64,000 nt of DNA from Monoplex corrugatus (GCA_030674185.1 JAPXFY010000015.1:16867017-16931016), one strand, 5' to 3'. Counted from the stretch's first letter, positions 1-13,200 are shown. The notes: generated from the letters alone by a model not told the origin. Program-made: numbers and translations.

Positions 1-35
1 TGTGTGTCGTTTTTTCTTTTTATTTAATGTCTTTT

Positions 36-120
36 CACAATGTGTGTGTGTGTTGTGTTGTGTGTGTGTGGTGTGTGTGTGTGTGTGTGTGTGTGTGTTG
101 TGTGTGTGTGTTGTGTGTAC
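36..120. repeat. (GT)n microsatellite
   Basis: Interrupted GT run near the window start. Confidence 0.9.
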
Positions 121-361
121 TTTCCACTGGTTGTCTTCAGCGCTGATCTCGAGATAGTGTTTATGTGTTGAAAAGTGGCTGCCGTCTGAATCAAACCGGA
201 CCAGTTTGGAAGGAGGAAAGCTTCAAAATTTCTCCAGACCAGTCCTCACTTCCTGCAGATTACAATGTTGCGAACGATCCAGTAGAGCAACCTGTCCAGC
301 CAGAACGATTCAAATGAAACATCAAATGGTACAGCGAATAAACCATGGTTCACAACAAACT

Positions 362-510
362 AATAACCAGCCTCACGTCTGTGTCAAATTCATCATGTAT
401 GATCATGAGGAATACAATGATATGATTGGCACAACAACCCATAATAAAACCAGCCATATATATATATATAAGCATATGTGTTATGTATGTGTAAAATATA
501 TATATATAGG
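362..510 (+). repeat. direct repeat, left of the LINE remnant
   Basis: Matches 1998-2150: ACCAGCCTCACGTCTGTGTC, GATTGGCACAACAACCCAT, TATAAGCATATGTGTTATGT in the same order. The two copies bracket the decayed LINE at 890-1935. Confidence 0.65.
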
Positions 511-659
511 TAGAAAGAAACTAGGGAGAGCTAGACAACAGAAGGTCTTCAGAGAAGTAACCCCCTTTAGACAAGTGTTTCGGCCCTGAACTCCTTACAC
601 TCTCGGGGGCCGGGCCACATCCAGGTCATGACTCCTGGATGCCCTTCTGCTGTTGTCTA

Positions 660-765
660 TTTTTTTTTCCACACCGGGGAGCGAACCTGGGCGATTCTTG
701 CGCTTCAGAACTGCGGTACGCGGTTTTTACCAATGTGCTAACGGGGCACACATTATCTGTAGGGA
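660..765 (-). mobile_element. tRNA-like SINE head
   Basis: On the minus strand, GTTAGCACATTGGTAAAAAC gives an A box and CAGGTTCGCTCCCCGGT a B box. Not counted as a functional tRNA: no paired acceptor stem is seen. Confidence 0.5.
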
Positions 766-889
766 ATTTAATCCTTATGAAGTTCACTTTTGGTTCCTCC
801 TTGCCCAGATCCAGCTTGAGCTCCTTTCTGCTGCCTCTGCCATCGCTTTAAGGCTCTAGTCCTCTTCTTCCCAGAAATGGCGAGTTGTT

Positions 890-1935
890 TCATGAGATCG
901 TAAGCGGAGGTGCCCACAAACCTCTTGCCCCGACCTCTATGGCGAAGATTTTGACCCGCAGACCTGCTTTCTTCAGGGTGCTGGCAAGACCGGCGTATTT
1001 TTCGGTCTTGTAGATATGTGCTTCTTTCATTCTGCTTTCGTATGGCACAGTGAGTTCTATCAGAATCACTTGTTTCGAGGAGTCAGAGTGGAGAGCGATG
1101 TCTGGTCTCATGCCTGTCTTGCTGATGACATCTGGGTAATTTCTCCACTCTGGGAGGTCTGCTGTACACTCCCATCGACTGCTCCATCCAGAAGACCCTT
1201 TGGCAACGTGCTGGTTGTCATAGCAATTTCGGGCCAGACCTGTTTCCCTCCTGCTTTGTAGAACGTTGTCATAGCAATTGGTGCGTTTGGGGTCATGGTT
1301 TTTTCGCTAACCACGTCTGTGATCACTTTCAGAACTTGGTTGTGCCTCCATGTATATCTTCCTTGGGTTAGTGCTACTTTGCAAGAGCTTAGGACATGTT
1401 CCACTGTTTGTTTCTTCTGACAGAGCGGACATGTGGGTCATCTGATTTCCCCCATTTCACTAAGTTTGCATTCGAGGGGAGCAGGTCATATACAGATCTG
1501 AGGAGGAAGCTTATCCTTAGAGGAGCCATGTGCCACATATCGTTCCAGCTGAGACTTCTTTGGAGTGCACTGTCCCATGTTGTCCATTGCCCCTGTTGAC
1601 CTTGCTGGACTGCCTTCTGCACTCTTTTGACATCTTCTTTCTTCAACTCCTGTATGATATGTCTCTTTTTTCCTTCCTTTTGGCTTTGGACCACCACTGC
1701 ATTTTTGTTGCTCCCAGTCCCTGTCTGTTGGTTTGCGTGTGTCCAATTATTTCTTTGATGCTGAGTTTCTCTTGGCATTGTTTACAGACTCTTGGACTTT
1801 CCATTTTTTGCCAGTTCTCAGCTTTGGCTGAACTGATCTCACGATATTCTCTTCCGATTCCTCCAGCATGCTCAACAGTCTTGCTTTTCCAACTTTGTAT
1901 TCCTCCACTATGGATTTGAGAGGTAGCTTCAGCAT
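890..1935 (-). pseudogene. decayed LINE polyprotein C-terminal half
   Basis: Reading on the minus strand from 1935 to 890, three frames carry consecutive parts of one protein. They are a basic segment with P-K-L-R-T-G-K-K-W-K-V (1935-1747), a segment with L-R-I-S-F-L-L-R-S-V-Y-D-L-L-P-S-N-A-N-L and a Cys/His knuckle continued by E-H-V-L-S-S-C (about 1600-1350), and R-P-D-I..I-E-L-T-V-P-Y-E (1111-890). Frameshifts near 1770, 1400 and 1110 break it. The last part resembles the PD-(D/E)XK-like end of some LINE proteins in marine invertebrates. No reverse transcriptase core is present here. Confidence 0.68.
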
Positions 1936-1997
1936 TGCTTGACGACAGTAGAATGCAACATCAGTGAGACCAGGTGGGACACCGAGCCATTTTCTAA

Positions 1998-2134
1998 TAC
2001 CAGCCTCACGTCTGTGTCAAATTGCAGTCATGATGATCAGGAGGATGACAATGATGATTGGCACAACAACCCATCAAACAAAAGCCAGCCATATATTATA
2101 ATATATATTATATATATTATATAAGCATATGTGT

Positions 2135-2150
<16 letters not shown>
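1998..2150 (+). repeat. direct repeat, right of the LINE remnant
   Basis: Second copy of 362-510, followed by the long TA tract. Confidence 0.65.
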
Positions 2151-2212
<62 letters not shown>

Positions 2213-2505
2213 CATACATATGTATATATAACATCATGCATAATATGTATGTATGTGTATATGTATATACATATATATAATATACATATGTATGATATAT
2301 GTATACATTATATACCTATATACATGATAGTGTTATTATTAATATATATATATATATAAACACATATGCTTACATACATACATGATACGCTTGCACAAGA
2401 CAACCACACACACACACACACACACAACACATATATATGTAATATATATATATATAATGTATATTATATATATTTTTTACATATATTCTGTATGTGTGTG
2501 TGTGT

Positions 2506-2546
<41 letters not shown>

Positions 2547-2598
2547 TGTGTGAGTGTGTTGTGTTTGTGCAAGTCTATCATGTATGTATATATATATT

Positions 2599-2653
<55 letters not shown>

Positions 2654-2660
2654 TACAATC
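2097..2660. repeat. TA, TATG, CA and GT microsatellites
   Basis: A 60-base (TA)n at about 2148-2206, (TATG)-rich to 2360, (CA)n at 2404-2428, (GT)n at 2489-2545 and (TA)n at 2600-2660. Confidence 0.9.
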
Positions 2661-2929
2661 ATATAGAAATCATACACACATACGTAAAAGCATACATGCA
2701 TAATATGCAATCATACACAACCTACATGTATATACATACATGCATCGTAAAACTTTGCCTCATATGGTATGCCAAATTACAGAAATATATGCAAGGTTAC
2801 ATACAATAACAGCATATATTCTGCAAAATGTATCATTTCTTTTCATCAAATCAATCATACATAATTAAAAATAAAGTGTCATACATGTATACATACATAA
2901 AAATGCACAAGACAATAACACACACACAC

Positions 2930-2953
2930 GCACCGCGCGCCAAACGCGACCAC

Positions 2954-3016
<63 letters not shown>

Positions 3017-3070
3017 CAACATAATTCAAAGTTCAATGTATTTAATCGTTTAACCCCTTGCTGGGTTACA

Positions 3071-3132
<62 letters not shown>

Positions 3133-3170
3133 CACACACACACACACACACACACACTTACAAACAACGC
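2930..3170. repeat. (CA)n tracts
   Basis: Two long CA runs (about 2951-3020 and 3071-3160) separated by a 50-base unique spacer. Confidence 0.9.
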
Positions 3171-3204
3171 ATCAAAACAATGAAGAAAGGAAACAAAAAT
3201 GTTT

Positions 3205-3300
3205 CCTTGATAGTTAAGAGCAATTATAAATAGTGTCCCATCGTGAGATTTTCCTTGATGTATAAGAGCATTTATACATAATGTCCCATCGTGAGATCGT
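3205..3300 (+). repeat. two tandem copies of about 50 bp
   Basis: TTTCCTTGATAGTTAAGAGC ... GTCCCATCGTGAGAT is repeated once with small changes. Confidence 0.6.
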
Positions 3301-3339
3301 CTGAATCTTTTACACCAATTCAATGTCCGAATGAAACTC

Positions 3340-3386
3340 ACAGACAGACAGCAGACAGACAGACAGACAATAGCAGATAGAAGAAG

Positions 3387-3448
<62 letters not shown>

Positions 3449-3450
3449 TA
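3340..3450. repeat. (GACA)n and (GATA)n
   Basis: Short GACA run then about 15 GATA units. Confidence 0.9.
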
Positions 3451-3879
3451 GACAGATAGCTAGATATATATCATAGCAAGAAAGACAGATTATATATATA
3501 CATATATTACATATATCACAGACAGAAAGATAGATTATATATACATGTGTATATAACTGATGTATCATAACATAAGTAACTGTATAATAACAACTGTCAT
3601 CAACCAGTTATGTACACTTTCAATGTATCACTAGATTCAGCACAAAAAAACCTATGTTGTTGAAAAAGTTAAAAAGGTTGATTTTCACAAAATGTTAGGT
3701 GTCAAATTTGTCAACAATCCTACCTGATTAAATCATATAAACTAGCCACGATAACATAACCGGTACCTTCTCTATAAATCATACATGCAACACTAGAAAA
3801 ATAAACACCCCCATTCCAAGAATTGTCCTCTTTAAAATCCAGCCTCGTGTATTCAGGGGCTAATCTCTAAAACACAATA
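3451..3879. other. no gene seen
   Basis: AT-rich unique sequence without a convincing open frame. Confidence 0.6.
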
Positions 3880-4180
3880 CCAGAAAACATGCGAGAATGT
3901 CTCACGTTTACAATATTCAAGAAAAGGTACAAAAAACACATTTCAAATTAACTAGATTTTCTACTGTTTAACAACCAGATCAATCACTGACATATTTATA
4001 CAGTGATGAAAATACATGGCATAAAAACCAAAATATGTCAAAACATGCGAGAGTGTCTCAGTTTCACAATATTCAAGAAAAGGTACAAAACATATCTCAG
4101 ATTAATTAACAACTAGATCAATCATTAACGTATTCTTACAGTGATTAAACTACATGGTATAAAAATCAGTGAATGTTATT
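3880..4180 (+). repeat. tandem duplication, about 150-165 bp unit
   Basis: Both units contain AACATGCGAGA, ACAATATTCAAGAAAAGGTAC, AGATCAATCA and TACATGG-ATAAAAA in order. Confidence 0.65.
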
Positions 4181-4350
4181 TAATATCCATGGTGTCGAAC
4201 GTTTGCATTGTTGAAATATTAATACTGATTCATATCTAGTTCATGTGTAATGTATGAGGTGGGTATCTCTTTAATAAGCGAGGGATGGACGTAAAAATAA
4301 AAGCGTATGCATAGTTTATTACAGACCCTTGTAAATAAAATTTGTTCCCC

Positions 4351-4385
4351 CTCCCTCCCTCCCTCTCTCTCTCTCTCTCTCTCTT
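4351..4385. repeat. CT-rich microsatellite
   Basis: CCCT units then (CT)n. Confidence 0.85.
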
Positions 4386-4399
4386 CCTCATTCCACCTA

Positions 4400-5260
4400 G
4401 CTTTAGCGTCTCACTCCCATGACAGTCCTGTCATGGAGAAGGAGAGTGGTAAAGTCAGTGGTGGTGGAGGGGACAGAGGCGGAGTACTAGTGTTTTTCAA
4501 GTTTCGCAGTAGTGTCACTCTTGTCCACTCTTCATTTCACTACATACATGTACATCAATACTGACCTTTTATGAAACAGTAGTGTAGCGACAACGTTTGG
4601 CTCAAGGCCAAGAAAGCAAACATTCATAAAACAACAAAAGAAAAAAGTCCACCAAAGTAATATAGCAATAACATAATCATTGTAAAACAACATACGAATA
4701 TTAGGTGGCCCAAGTAAAAGGCATAACAACAGGCATAATTCAGTGAATATGACATACAACCCAAGCAAATCAATGTATCACTTAAAAACTCTTATGAGAT
4801 CCGCGTCTGCAATAGCATGATCATAAATGCTTAAAACACACTGAATACAAAAATTACACCAATAATATGATGTTGATAAAAGCTTAAATTGTAATATAAA
4901 ATGTAGGGAAAAAAACATGACAGCACGAGTATGAATGCCTGTAACAGCGTAATTCCTACAAGTCTAAGATATTACATATACAAGCTTTTGACAGGCTTTT
5001 TAACTTAATTACAAAAGCTTGTGATCGAAGGCTGTTATAAATCCTTACAATAAATAGCATGAAATCCCTGCAATGATTATTAAGCCTCTAGTAACACAAT
5101 TATAAAGACCTAAAAGGGTATGATCATAACAGGCTCTTATAGCATTATTTATAAAGGCTATAATATTGTGTAAGACAATTTCAGCTTGTGAATGGACAGG
5201 AAAATCTCACAGAAATAGGACTAATGAAGTGTAATTTGACTCCATTTGGGGGCAAATTTG
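4400..5260. other. no gene seen
   Basis: AT-rich unique sequence. Small frames lack recognisable motifs. Confidence 0.6.
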
Positions 5261-5304
5261 ATGTTCGCAAAAAAAAAAAAAAAAAAAAAAAAAGCCCCGG
5301 GGAA

Positions 5305-5520
5305 GATTTGGAAGCAGACATTTCTGATGTAGTAGTCTACAATATTTTCGTACTGGGAAGGCGGAATAGAATTCTGGGGACAAGCAGACAATTTTTGATA
5401 TAGTAGTCTACAACATTTTCATACTCAGAAGGTGGAATAGAACTCCGGGGAGGCTTTTGGTGTGGAGACAGTTTTGATGTGGTAGCCGATGACAATTCCA
5501 GACTCAGTGGATGTGACACT
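5305..5520 (+). repeat. three diverged tandem units of about 85 bp
   Basis: Repeated blocks are TAGTAGTCTACAA-ATTTTC, GGCGGAATAGAATTC/GGTGGAATAGAACTC, and the later GATGTGGTAG. They follow a 27-base A tract (about 5267-5293). Confidence 0.55.
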
Positions 5521-5699
5521 GTGTAGTCAGTACCATAGAGTCCATGATGCCAGAGATAACGCGTCAGCGTGCTATGACGGTATATAGCGTGTGAATGATA
5601 TCTGCACGGATCTTTTCCTAGTCTGATATTGATTGTTCTTCTAGTCCCATGTTAGCTATCTTCTTACTCTGTTGTGTTATTGATTGCTCTATCTCTCTG

Positions 5700-5830
5700 T
5701 CTCCTCTCTCTCTCTCTCTCACTCTGTGTGTGTGTGTGTGTGTGTGTGCATGTGTTGGTGTGTGTGGTGTGTGTGTGTGTGTGTGTGTGTGTTGTGTGTG
5801 TGTGTGTTGTTGTGTGTGTGTGTGTGTGTG

Positions 5831-5911
<81 letters not shown>

Positions 5912-5912
5912 G
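5700..5912. repeat. (CT)n then (GT)n
   Basis: A short CT run (about 5704-5725) precedes about 190 bases of interrupted GT. Confidence 0.92.
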
Positions 5913-5919
5913 TAACTTC

Positions 5920-7440
5920 TTTTTATGTCTTTCCACAGATGTTGTTCAGACAATTAAACTAACACAAACAATGTGTGTGGGGTGGGTGGCGGAAAATGTT
6001 TTGAAGTTTAACACAGGTTGTGTCATATTCAAGTTATAATGTAAAATCAAACAAGCAAACAATCCAGAGGAAAGTATGTAAAGCTTTAGGACAGTCAGGC
6101 TTTATCAGTGCGTGCGGTGTTTGTGTGCGTGTGTACATGTATCATGTGTGTGTGCGTATGTGTATATATATATTGTGTGTGTGGGTGTGGGTGTGTGTGC
6201 GCGCGCGCGTGCATACGTGTGAGTATGTATGCCTGTACAGGCTTGCGAAAAGTTCGTTTGTTATTATTGTCAAATTAAAATCAATAATACACTATTTTTG
6301 TTCAAAAAGGGGGGGAAGGAGAGCAGAGGGGTATCTTCTAAACTTAAAAGGTGTTGCAACATATTGAAGCAGTAAAACCTCACACGCAAACAAGAGGAGG
6401 GAAATACAGGTACTGAACAAATTGGATTAATCAAAGAAAACGACTTAGAGGCCTGTGCAGTAAATGCCAACAGTTTGAAAATACAGGGTCAAATCAGCAT
6501 CTGCTTGATTTAAATGTGTAAGTGATGCAAGAAAATAAGGCTGCATTTCTGGACAATGGAAAATGTAATTAACTATTTCATTATCAGTACATATGAATTT
6601 GATTGATTTACTGAATTCAATGCGAAGTGATCTGGAAAATAATCTGTCAGCTAAAGTAATTTCTGATTTTGTAATCCTTGTGGTTAACGACTAAAGAGCG
6701 CAAGTTACATTGCGCTTTTACTTTGTTTTCTACTGAAGTGTTCATCTCTCGTAAAGAAACTTGCAAATTAATATAATTATGTATTGCCTGCCCTGTTCAT
6801 TGCTGCTATTCTGTCAACCAAATCGTTACAGGTGATGCAACTGTGAGGTGGCATCCAACAAAAATTGATTGTCACATGTGCACTATTTGTTGATAAATAA
6901 GGAATTAGTAAAAATTATCAACAATGAAATTACATACTTTATCTAAGAAAATTAGTATTAAATCGTTCTTTATTTTCGTAACTTTTCTAGGCCTGTAAAG
7001 CAGATTTACATAAATGTGTACGTACATAATGAAACAGTGAACAAAGTTACTGGAAGATCTGCTATCTAGTTCAGACCCCTTTATATAGCAGCTAATTCTG
7101 AAGTGAAAATCAAATGTACATTTCCTTCAGAGTTTTTGTTAAACATTTTGGAATTACAAAGTCAGCTCACGCTTCACCATTATCTAAAGCAAAGCCATCA
7201 ATGACTGTTTTCAAGTGATGCAATACTTGTCATTTAGACGAGATAGAACATCAACTGCTAACAAGCTTTACCATCTAAGCTCCGATTTTTTTCAGACAAT
7301 ATTTCGGAGCCGAAGAATATACCTCCGGCCATAATCCAGCTTTGATCTGACTAAAGCTGTTAAAAGATGCAACAACGTTTTAATGTCCTGTCCCCATGAA
7401 TTCTTACTAGTTATCAAACATATCAGTTTGTTTCAATGGA
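5920..7440. other. no gene seen
   Basis: GT/GC alternating patch at 6115-6225. The rest is AT-rich without coding signal. Confidence 0.6.
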
Positions 7441-7446
7441 TGGGTA

Positions 7447-7447
<1 letters not shown>

Positions 7448-7542
<95 letters not shown>
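7448..7542. repeat. (CT)n microsatellite
   Basis: About 95 bases of CT with one CC break. Confidence 0.92.
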
Positions 7543-7544
<2 letters not shown>

Positions 7545-7854
7545 GAGTAAATTCGCACACACATACATTTGCCTACACGCGCTAACACATAATTATTTAC
7601 ATATACATGCATATGCCATGTATTACAGCCATGCATGCTTTTATAAACAAATGCACAATTTCTTATAATATACACATATGCTTGCGCATATGCACACTGT
7701 ACAAGAATAATTATACACCAATACACACACCTGTACAATCTTATTTCAACGCCATTTACACCTGTATAATCATATGTCACCAAGATGACAGAAAGATACA
7801 GGGTAACAATCAACGTCAGTATTTTGTTGTGAACGATCGATAGTAAGACATGAA

Positions 7855-8480
7855 CGAGAGACTGCAACTAGCAGTGATGATTCATTCTTGACACTTGATT
7901 TCATACAGCAAATACATCTGAGACTGTTTTTATGTTAGTGCCATACACTATTTATTCCCACATCCGAGAACTCAATTTTCACAAAATAGTGGTATACTTA
8001 TTAACAAGAAACACCTGAGGGTGCTGGATGAAACCCAGAACACCAATGCCTCACCACTCTCCGGACAATCACCTCCCAAGCTCCAAACGCCACTCGACAG
8101 CCATTTCATCAAGCAAATGGGGGCTGTGCACGCGTTGCATGACCCATTCGGACCCAGTCATTAGTTATCTAATTTACAAACCGAATGGCAAGGTGGGGAA
8201 ATGACAAACCCCGGGTCATAGCCACAAAACGTGCACCAACCAGGTCCAGCCCAGCCACTTGATCAAGACAGAATGGTGAGCCTTCTCTTGTCCTACTCTG
8301 GGCCTTTATCTCTCTCCTGGGCACTCGCCCAGCCGAGAATTGCAACTGGCGTTGATGCTTCACTCTTGACAGGGTTAACTTCATATACAAAAGCATAAGA
8401 GATTGTTACGTTAGTGTCATACACTATATACTCCCACATCCGAAGATTCAGTTTTCACAAAACAGTAGTATAACTGTAAT
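7855..8480 (+). repeat. pair of direct repeats bracketing a 340-bp spacer
   Basis: 7862-7998 and 8338-8475 share GCAACT-GC-TTGATG, TTCTTGACA, CATACACTAT and CCCACATCCGA in order. The spacer (about 8000-8337) has no such duplicate and may be an insertion. Confidence 0.55.
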
Positions 8481-8759
8481 ATATTTACTGTGAGAAGAGG
8501 GCAATGCTTGTACTCTGATTACTGGAAAAGGACTTCTTTGATCGCAAGTTCTGTTCATAGCAGAAAATGGGACAGTGGGGGTTATAAAGACACCAGAACG
8601 TACCCACAAAATCTTTTCATGTGCCCTGCTAATACCCTAAATGGCCGAAAAATCTGAAATCACTACACATGATGACGTAATTAAAATGACACCAAGTAGG
8701 TCCTGAAAACTAGTACAGCATATAGAAATTGTAACAAAATGCACACACATATACACACA

Positions 8760-8850
8760 CCACGCATATAGATATAGATATAGATTTAGATATAGATATA
8801 TAGGCCTAGATACAGATATAGATATGATATATAGATATAGATATAGACAA
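8760..8850. repeat. (ATAGAT)n hexanucleotide repeat
   Basis: Degenerate ATAGAT units. Confidence 0.8.
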
Positions 8851-9117
8851 AGACACACCACGCATCACACACACAGAGTGTGTGTGTGTGAAAAGCAATG
8901 AGCGTGTGCGTGAGTGCGTGCGTGCGTGCGTGGGGGCGTACATGTGTGCGTGTCATATGTGGGTGTTTTTGTGTGCGTGTGTGTGTAGAACATATTTATG
9001 TCACACTCCTTGTTCGGTATTCCAAAACGGGCACTGACAGTCTCAAAACGCGTAGCATTCAGCAAACAAAGTTTCTTTTTTTCGTCTTTAAATACACCAT
9101 CTCATCAGGCACAATGT

Positions 9118-9446
9118 TCATTCGTGAGAGTTACTGACATGCTCCATGAACTTTTCAAAATGAAACACAGGTTCTGGCTTTTTGTCTGGACTAAATCTTT
9201 GACTTATGGAACACTCGTAACCAAACAACAGGCAATCACGTTCAAAATACGCTTCTAGAGACTTCAGCAGATCTCGAGGCAAGCTGTAGAAAGCTTCCAA
9301 CATGGCCACTTTCCGTTGGCGCATGCGCACTTCACGAGGCCCTGAGTGAGCATAGGCTTTGTTCACCAGGTCGAGGAACTGGTCCTTGGTTACTCTGCTG
9401 GCTTTTCCGTCACTCAGCGGGAACTCCTGGCTTAGAGAGATATATC
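9118..9446 (-). CDS. sulfotransferase coding exon 6 (C-terminus)
   Basis: It codes for the C-terminal helix region including R-D-C-L-L-F-G-Y, matching the family's conserved L-F-G-Y end, then about 30 residues to a TGA at 9120-9118. The best-looking acceptor is CCTGCAG, giving a start at 9453, but that is phase 0 while exon 5 ends in phase 1. An AG six bases further in (start 9446) restores the frame. Alternatively exon 5 ends earlier at a weak GTGGAT donor. Confidence 0.65.
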
Positions 9447-10170
9447 CTCGAACCTGCAGGAAAAAAAAATCATTTCACATTGTTTAGAACTTGGCTGGCC
9501 ACGAAGGTCCTCTCTGGGCTATTACAGACAGGCCGGAAGGTTATGTAGTTAGGATACTGATCTTCCATGGGAAGGTCTAGGTTTGAACCTGTTTGGGTCC
9601 GGCCTATGGGTAAAAGGTGTGCGTGTGTGTGTAGTGTGGGGGGAGGGGGGTTTCGATCTTCGAGATCAACATATACGCTGACCAGCAAGTGCCTGGATCC
9701 CCTTGGTGCGTACACGCACGACAAAATATCAAGTGCACACGTTAAAGATCTTGTAAACCAACGCAGTGTTCGGTGAAATATGGAAAAAGGGAAACATCGA
9801 GTACGTGTATCCCCGAAAACGAAATATGACCGCTTTAAGGCGGGATAGGGAAAAAAAAAGGCCATACAATCGTATATTCGAGTGCTCGTTGAAATTCAGC
9901 ATTGTGCAGCCCATAAACGATAAGTAAATAAGTAAATGAATAAAAGAATGAGTAAATAAATGAATTAATAAACAGATGAATAAAAAAAGTAATAGATAAA
10001 CAAATAAATGCATGTACACACACACGCACACACACCACACACAGAATAAATAAATGAATTAATAAACAGATGAATAAAAAAAAATAATAAACAAATAAAT
10101 ACATGTACACAAACAAATAAATGCATGTACACACACACCACGCACACCACACACACACACACACACACAC

Positions 10171-10204
<34 letters not shown>

Positions 10205-13200
10205 AACACACACACACACACCCAAATGCACAACACGATTTGAAAGATTATGTCAGCAAATTTGTGAATATCAACTGAAACTGATACATCAACGCTCAAC
10301 GAAATATCAGGGAAGTCTTACGTTTTTCTCCAAAATTGTATGGATCTGTCCTTTGTTGTGTTGAGTGTACGCTTGACAACGGCCAGCTGGCCGAACATTT
10401 GCGCCTGTTTTGTAATTGTTTTGTTACATTAGATGCACATTCTAATTTCGTGTTTTTTCTGATCCCTATACGTTGACTTGTCTTGTTGACAAACCTTCGA
10501 GGCGTCTTGTTGACAAACCTTCGAGGCAGGAAGGTATAGAGCTAGATTGATAGTTAAAACACTGAGTATTTTCACAAAGAGCTCTACCTACATTAAGATC
10601 TCCTACAGCATGACGAAGGTCCGACATATGTGTAACAAAAAATGGGCTGATAAATTAATAAATCATAAACACTTTCAACTACCTTTTATTTACAAAATAC
10701 CCACACCGATAGATATAATTTGCCTTTTTTGGTTGATTGGCTGGTTGGTAGATTGTTTGGTTGATTCTGTCTGCTTGTTCAGTTGGGATAACTGTTTGGC
10801 TGCTAGTTTGTTTGCCATTGGTTTCTTTGGTCGTTTGTTGGTATGCTTACCTGAAATGTAATCCACGTACGGCGCAAGCTCTCCGCTCGTGTTATGCAAC
10901 TGTGTATCGCTGATGACGCTAAAGGTGCGCTCTGTGACATCATGCAGGATGTTGAGGTCACTGTCCTGATCAAAGGTGAAGTCAGACCTGGAAATGTTGG
11001 CGAGATCCACACCGACTGAGGCCAGGATATGACTGACGTCACGCCTGAAAGTCTCCATGTTGCCGACGAAGTCGTAAGGCACAACACAGGGAGGACAACG
11101 CCGAGACATGGAAACAAAGTGAGTGTTGACTTTCCTATCGTTGAGAACGTACTGCACAAATTCCGCAAATGTCACCTTCATTTTACACGGTTTTCGAGGT
11201 GTCGTTCGCTTTTCCACTTCAGGGCGGTGGTAAGAGTCTAGACTCCGGTTCTTTCTTAATAGCATATTTTCTGGATATAAATCGGGCCCAGTGTTTCCCG
11301 TCCTCAGTCTCATACCTTGGAACATTTTTAGATACAAGTTGGGTTCAGTATTGTGCACCTCTTCAAACTCGTTGTCTCTGACATCACGCAGATGGTCGAC
11401 TCTTTTCGCACTGGTGTCCACATCTGACTGTCCCTCTTCAGACCTTTCGTGAATATGTTCACCTGCATCATTCTCCATTCTTGCTGGACTGTTTCTTAGT
11501 GTTTCATTAGCACGAAATAAATCACCTCTAGATATATCTGTATGCTTCCTAGCCCCAAGAATAGGGTCGTTCAGGCCTTTACGAAACGTTCGAGCATGTT
11601 TGCGTGGAAAAAATACAGTTTTCTTTATGAAACGAGCAATTACAGGTGTTTCGTACGTATGAGTGAAGATTTTGTCCATAAAACCTGAGAACAGTCTCTC
11701 ATAAGGATCTCGGACAAATAAGAACTTTTTGGCAGATTCGATGAATTTAGGAGTTTGCATCAGAAGCTTGCTGTTGACATTGGTCAGCCCCCTAAGTCTG
11801 TGGATTTTAACACCTGAGAGGTCGAAGACGGAAGTATTCTTGTGGTCTTTCAAGAGGAAGAAGACTCGCTTCCAGAAGCTACAACCCACTTTCTCTATGG
11901 GGCAGTACATCAAGGCATAATGGTCGTCTGCGATGAACCGACGGAAAATGTCAAGTTTCTGGAAAACAATACGATAATATACGAAACAATGAATCAGACC
12001 ATATATCAACACATCCACCTGCCTCCACTCTTCCGTCCTTTTTCAGCAATATTTCTCCCCTAACTTTAAAAAACTGATACTTTTTTATACCTAAAGAATG
12101 CATATTGCACACTTGTAACAATCACCTCAACAACAGCCATAACACCATCATCGTCTTCATAGCCATCACCACAACAAGAACAATAGCAGATTCAAATATT
12201 CATTACAAAAATATATATCAAAGCATTGGAAGAAAAATAGAGCATCAAAGCAGCCGAGCTGTAGCGTATATTCAAAATATGTAATCAGAGATAAACTGTT
12301 CAAGACCCATCGAACATGGTATGCAGACAGTGCAGCAACATACGAGGTTGAAGTTTGTTCAAGATGGATTCATCGCACTTGGACAATTTCATATGCGCTC
12401 CACCCAAAGCTGCCAGCAGTTATCTATCAGATTCCTTGATTCCTCAGGTCGCACGGACATGACGCGGTAGAGGCCTCAACTCTTCTCGGGACCAGCATTA
12501 ACAAGACGTTATCCAGTTCCTCTCCTTCGCTGCCCTACTTTCCCAAACCGTCAGTAGTGTCAAGGTAAACAAACAATTCAATTTTCAATTTCAATTCAAT
12601 TTCTCAAGATGACTTCTCCGCGCTCAGAATGAATTCCGTATGCACTAACGTCACATGTACCATGAGACGGAGAAAATCCAGAATGATCATGGCACAAGCC
12701 TTAAGCCTGCACATAAACCCATGAGCTGGCCAAGTCCTGAGGTCCTACCTAGACAGTTCCATAATCCTGGAGTCTTAGGGAAGTGAGGTGGCAGAGACCT
12801 CAACTTTTCCCGAGGCCAGCACTACGAGGGCGGCGCTTATCCCCTCTCCCTAGATTCAAATTCATATTTATATTCACTTTCACACCAAGACTTCAGAAAG
12901 GCAAGAAGGCTAAATAGTCTTCAAAGGGTGTGACCTGGGAAATTAACCTATCTCTCCAATGTTTTATGCCAAGGCAGCCAGGCAATGCCCAGCTCTTCAC
13001 GATTTTCAACTGTCGTGGGATCTTTAGCGTGCGCAGCCAGAAGGCACACGGGCCTGACTCATTTTTCGTCCTCCTTCCGAAGGACTAGACGTTCAGTTCG
13101 ATGTTCCGGTCAAACTGAGGAGAAAAGTCGAGGCCTCTATGGGGAGCGAACCCTGGATCCTCAAGTTCAGTTATTGGCAGGCGAACGTCTGAACCATTCT

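Noticed and set aside
672..745. possible tRNA gene
   Set aside because: A and B boxes are present but stems do not pair as in a tRNA; treated as a SINE head. The same applies to 49030-49095.
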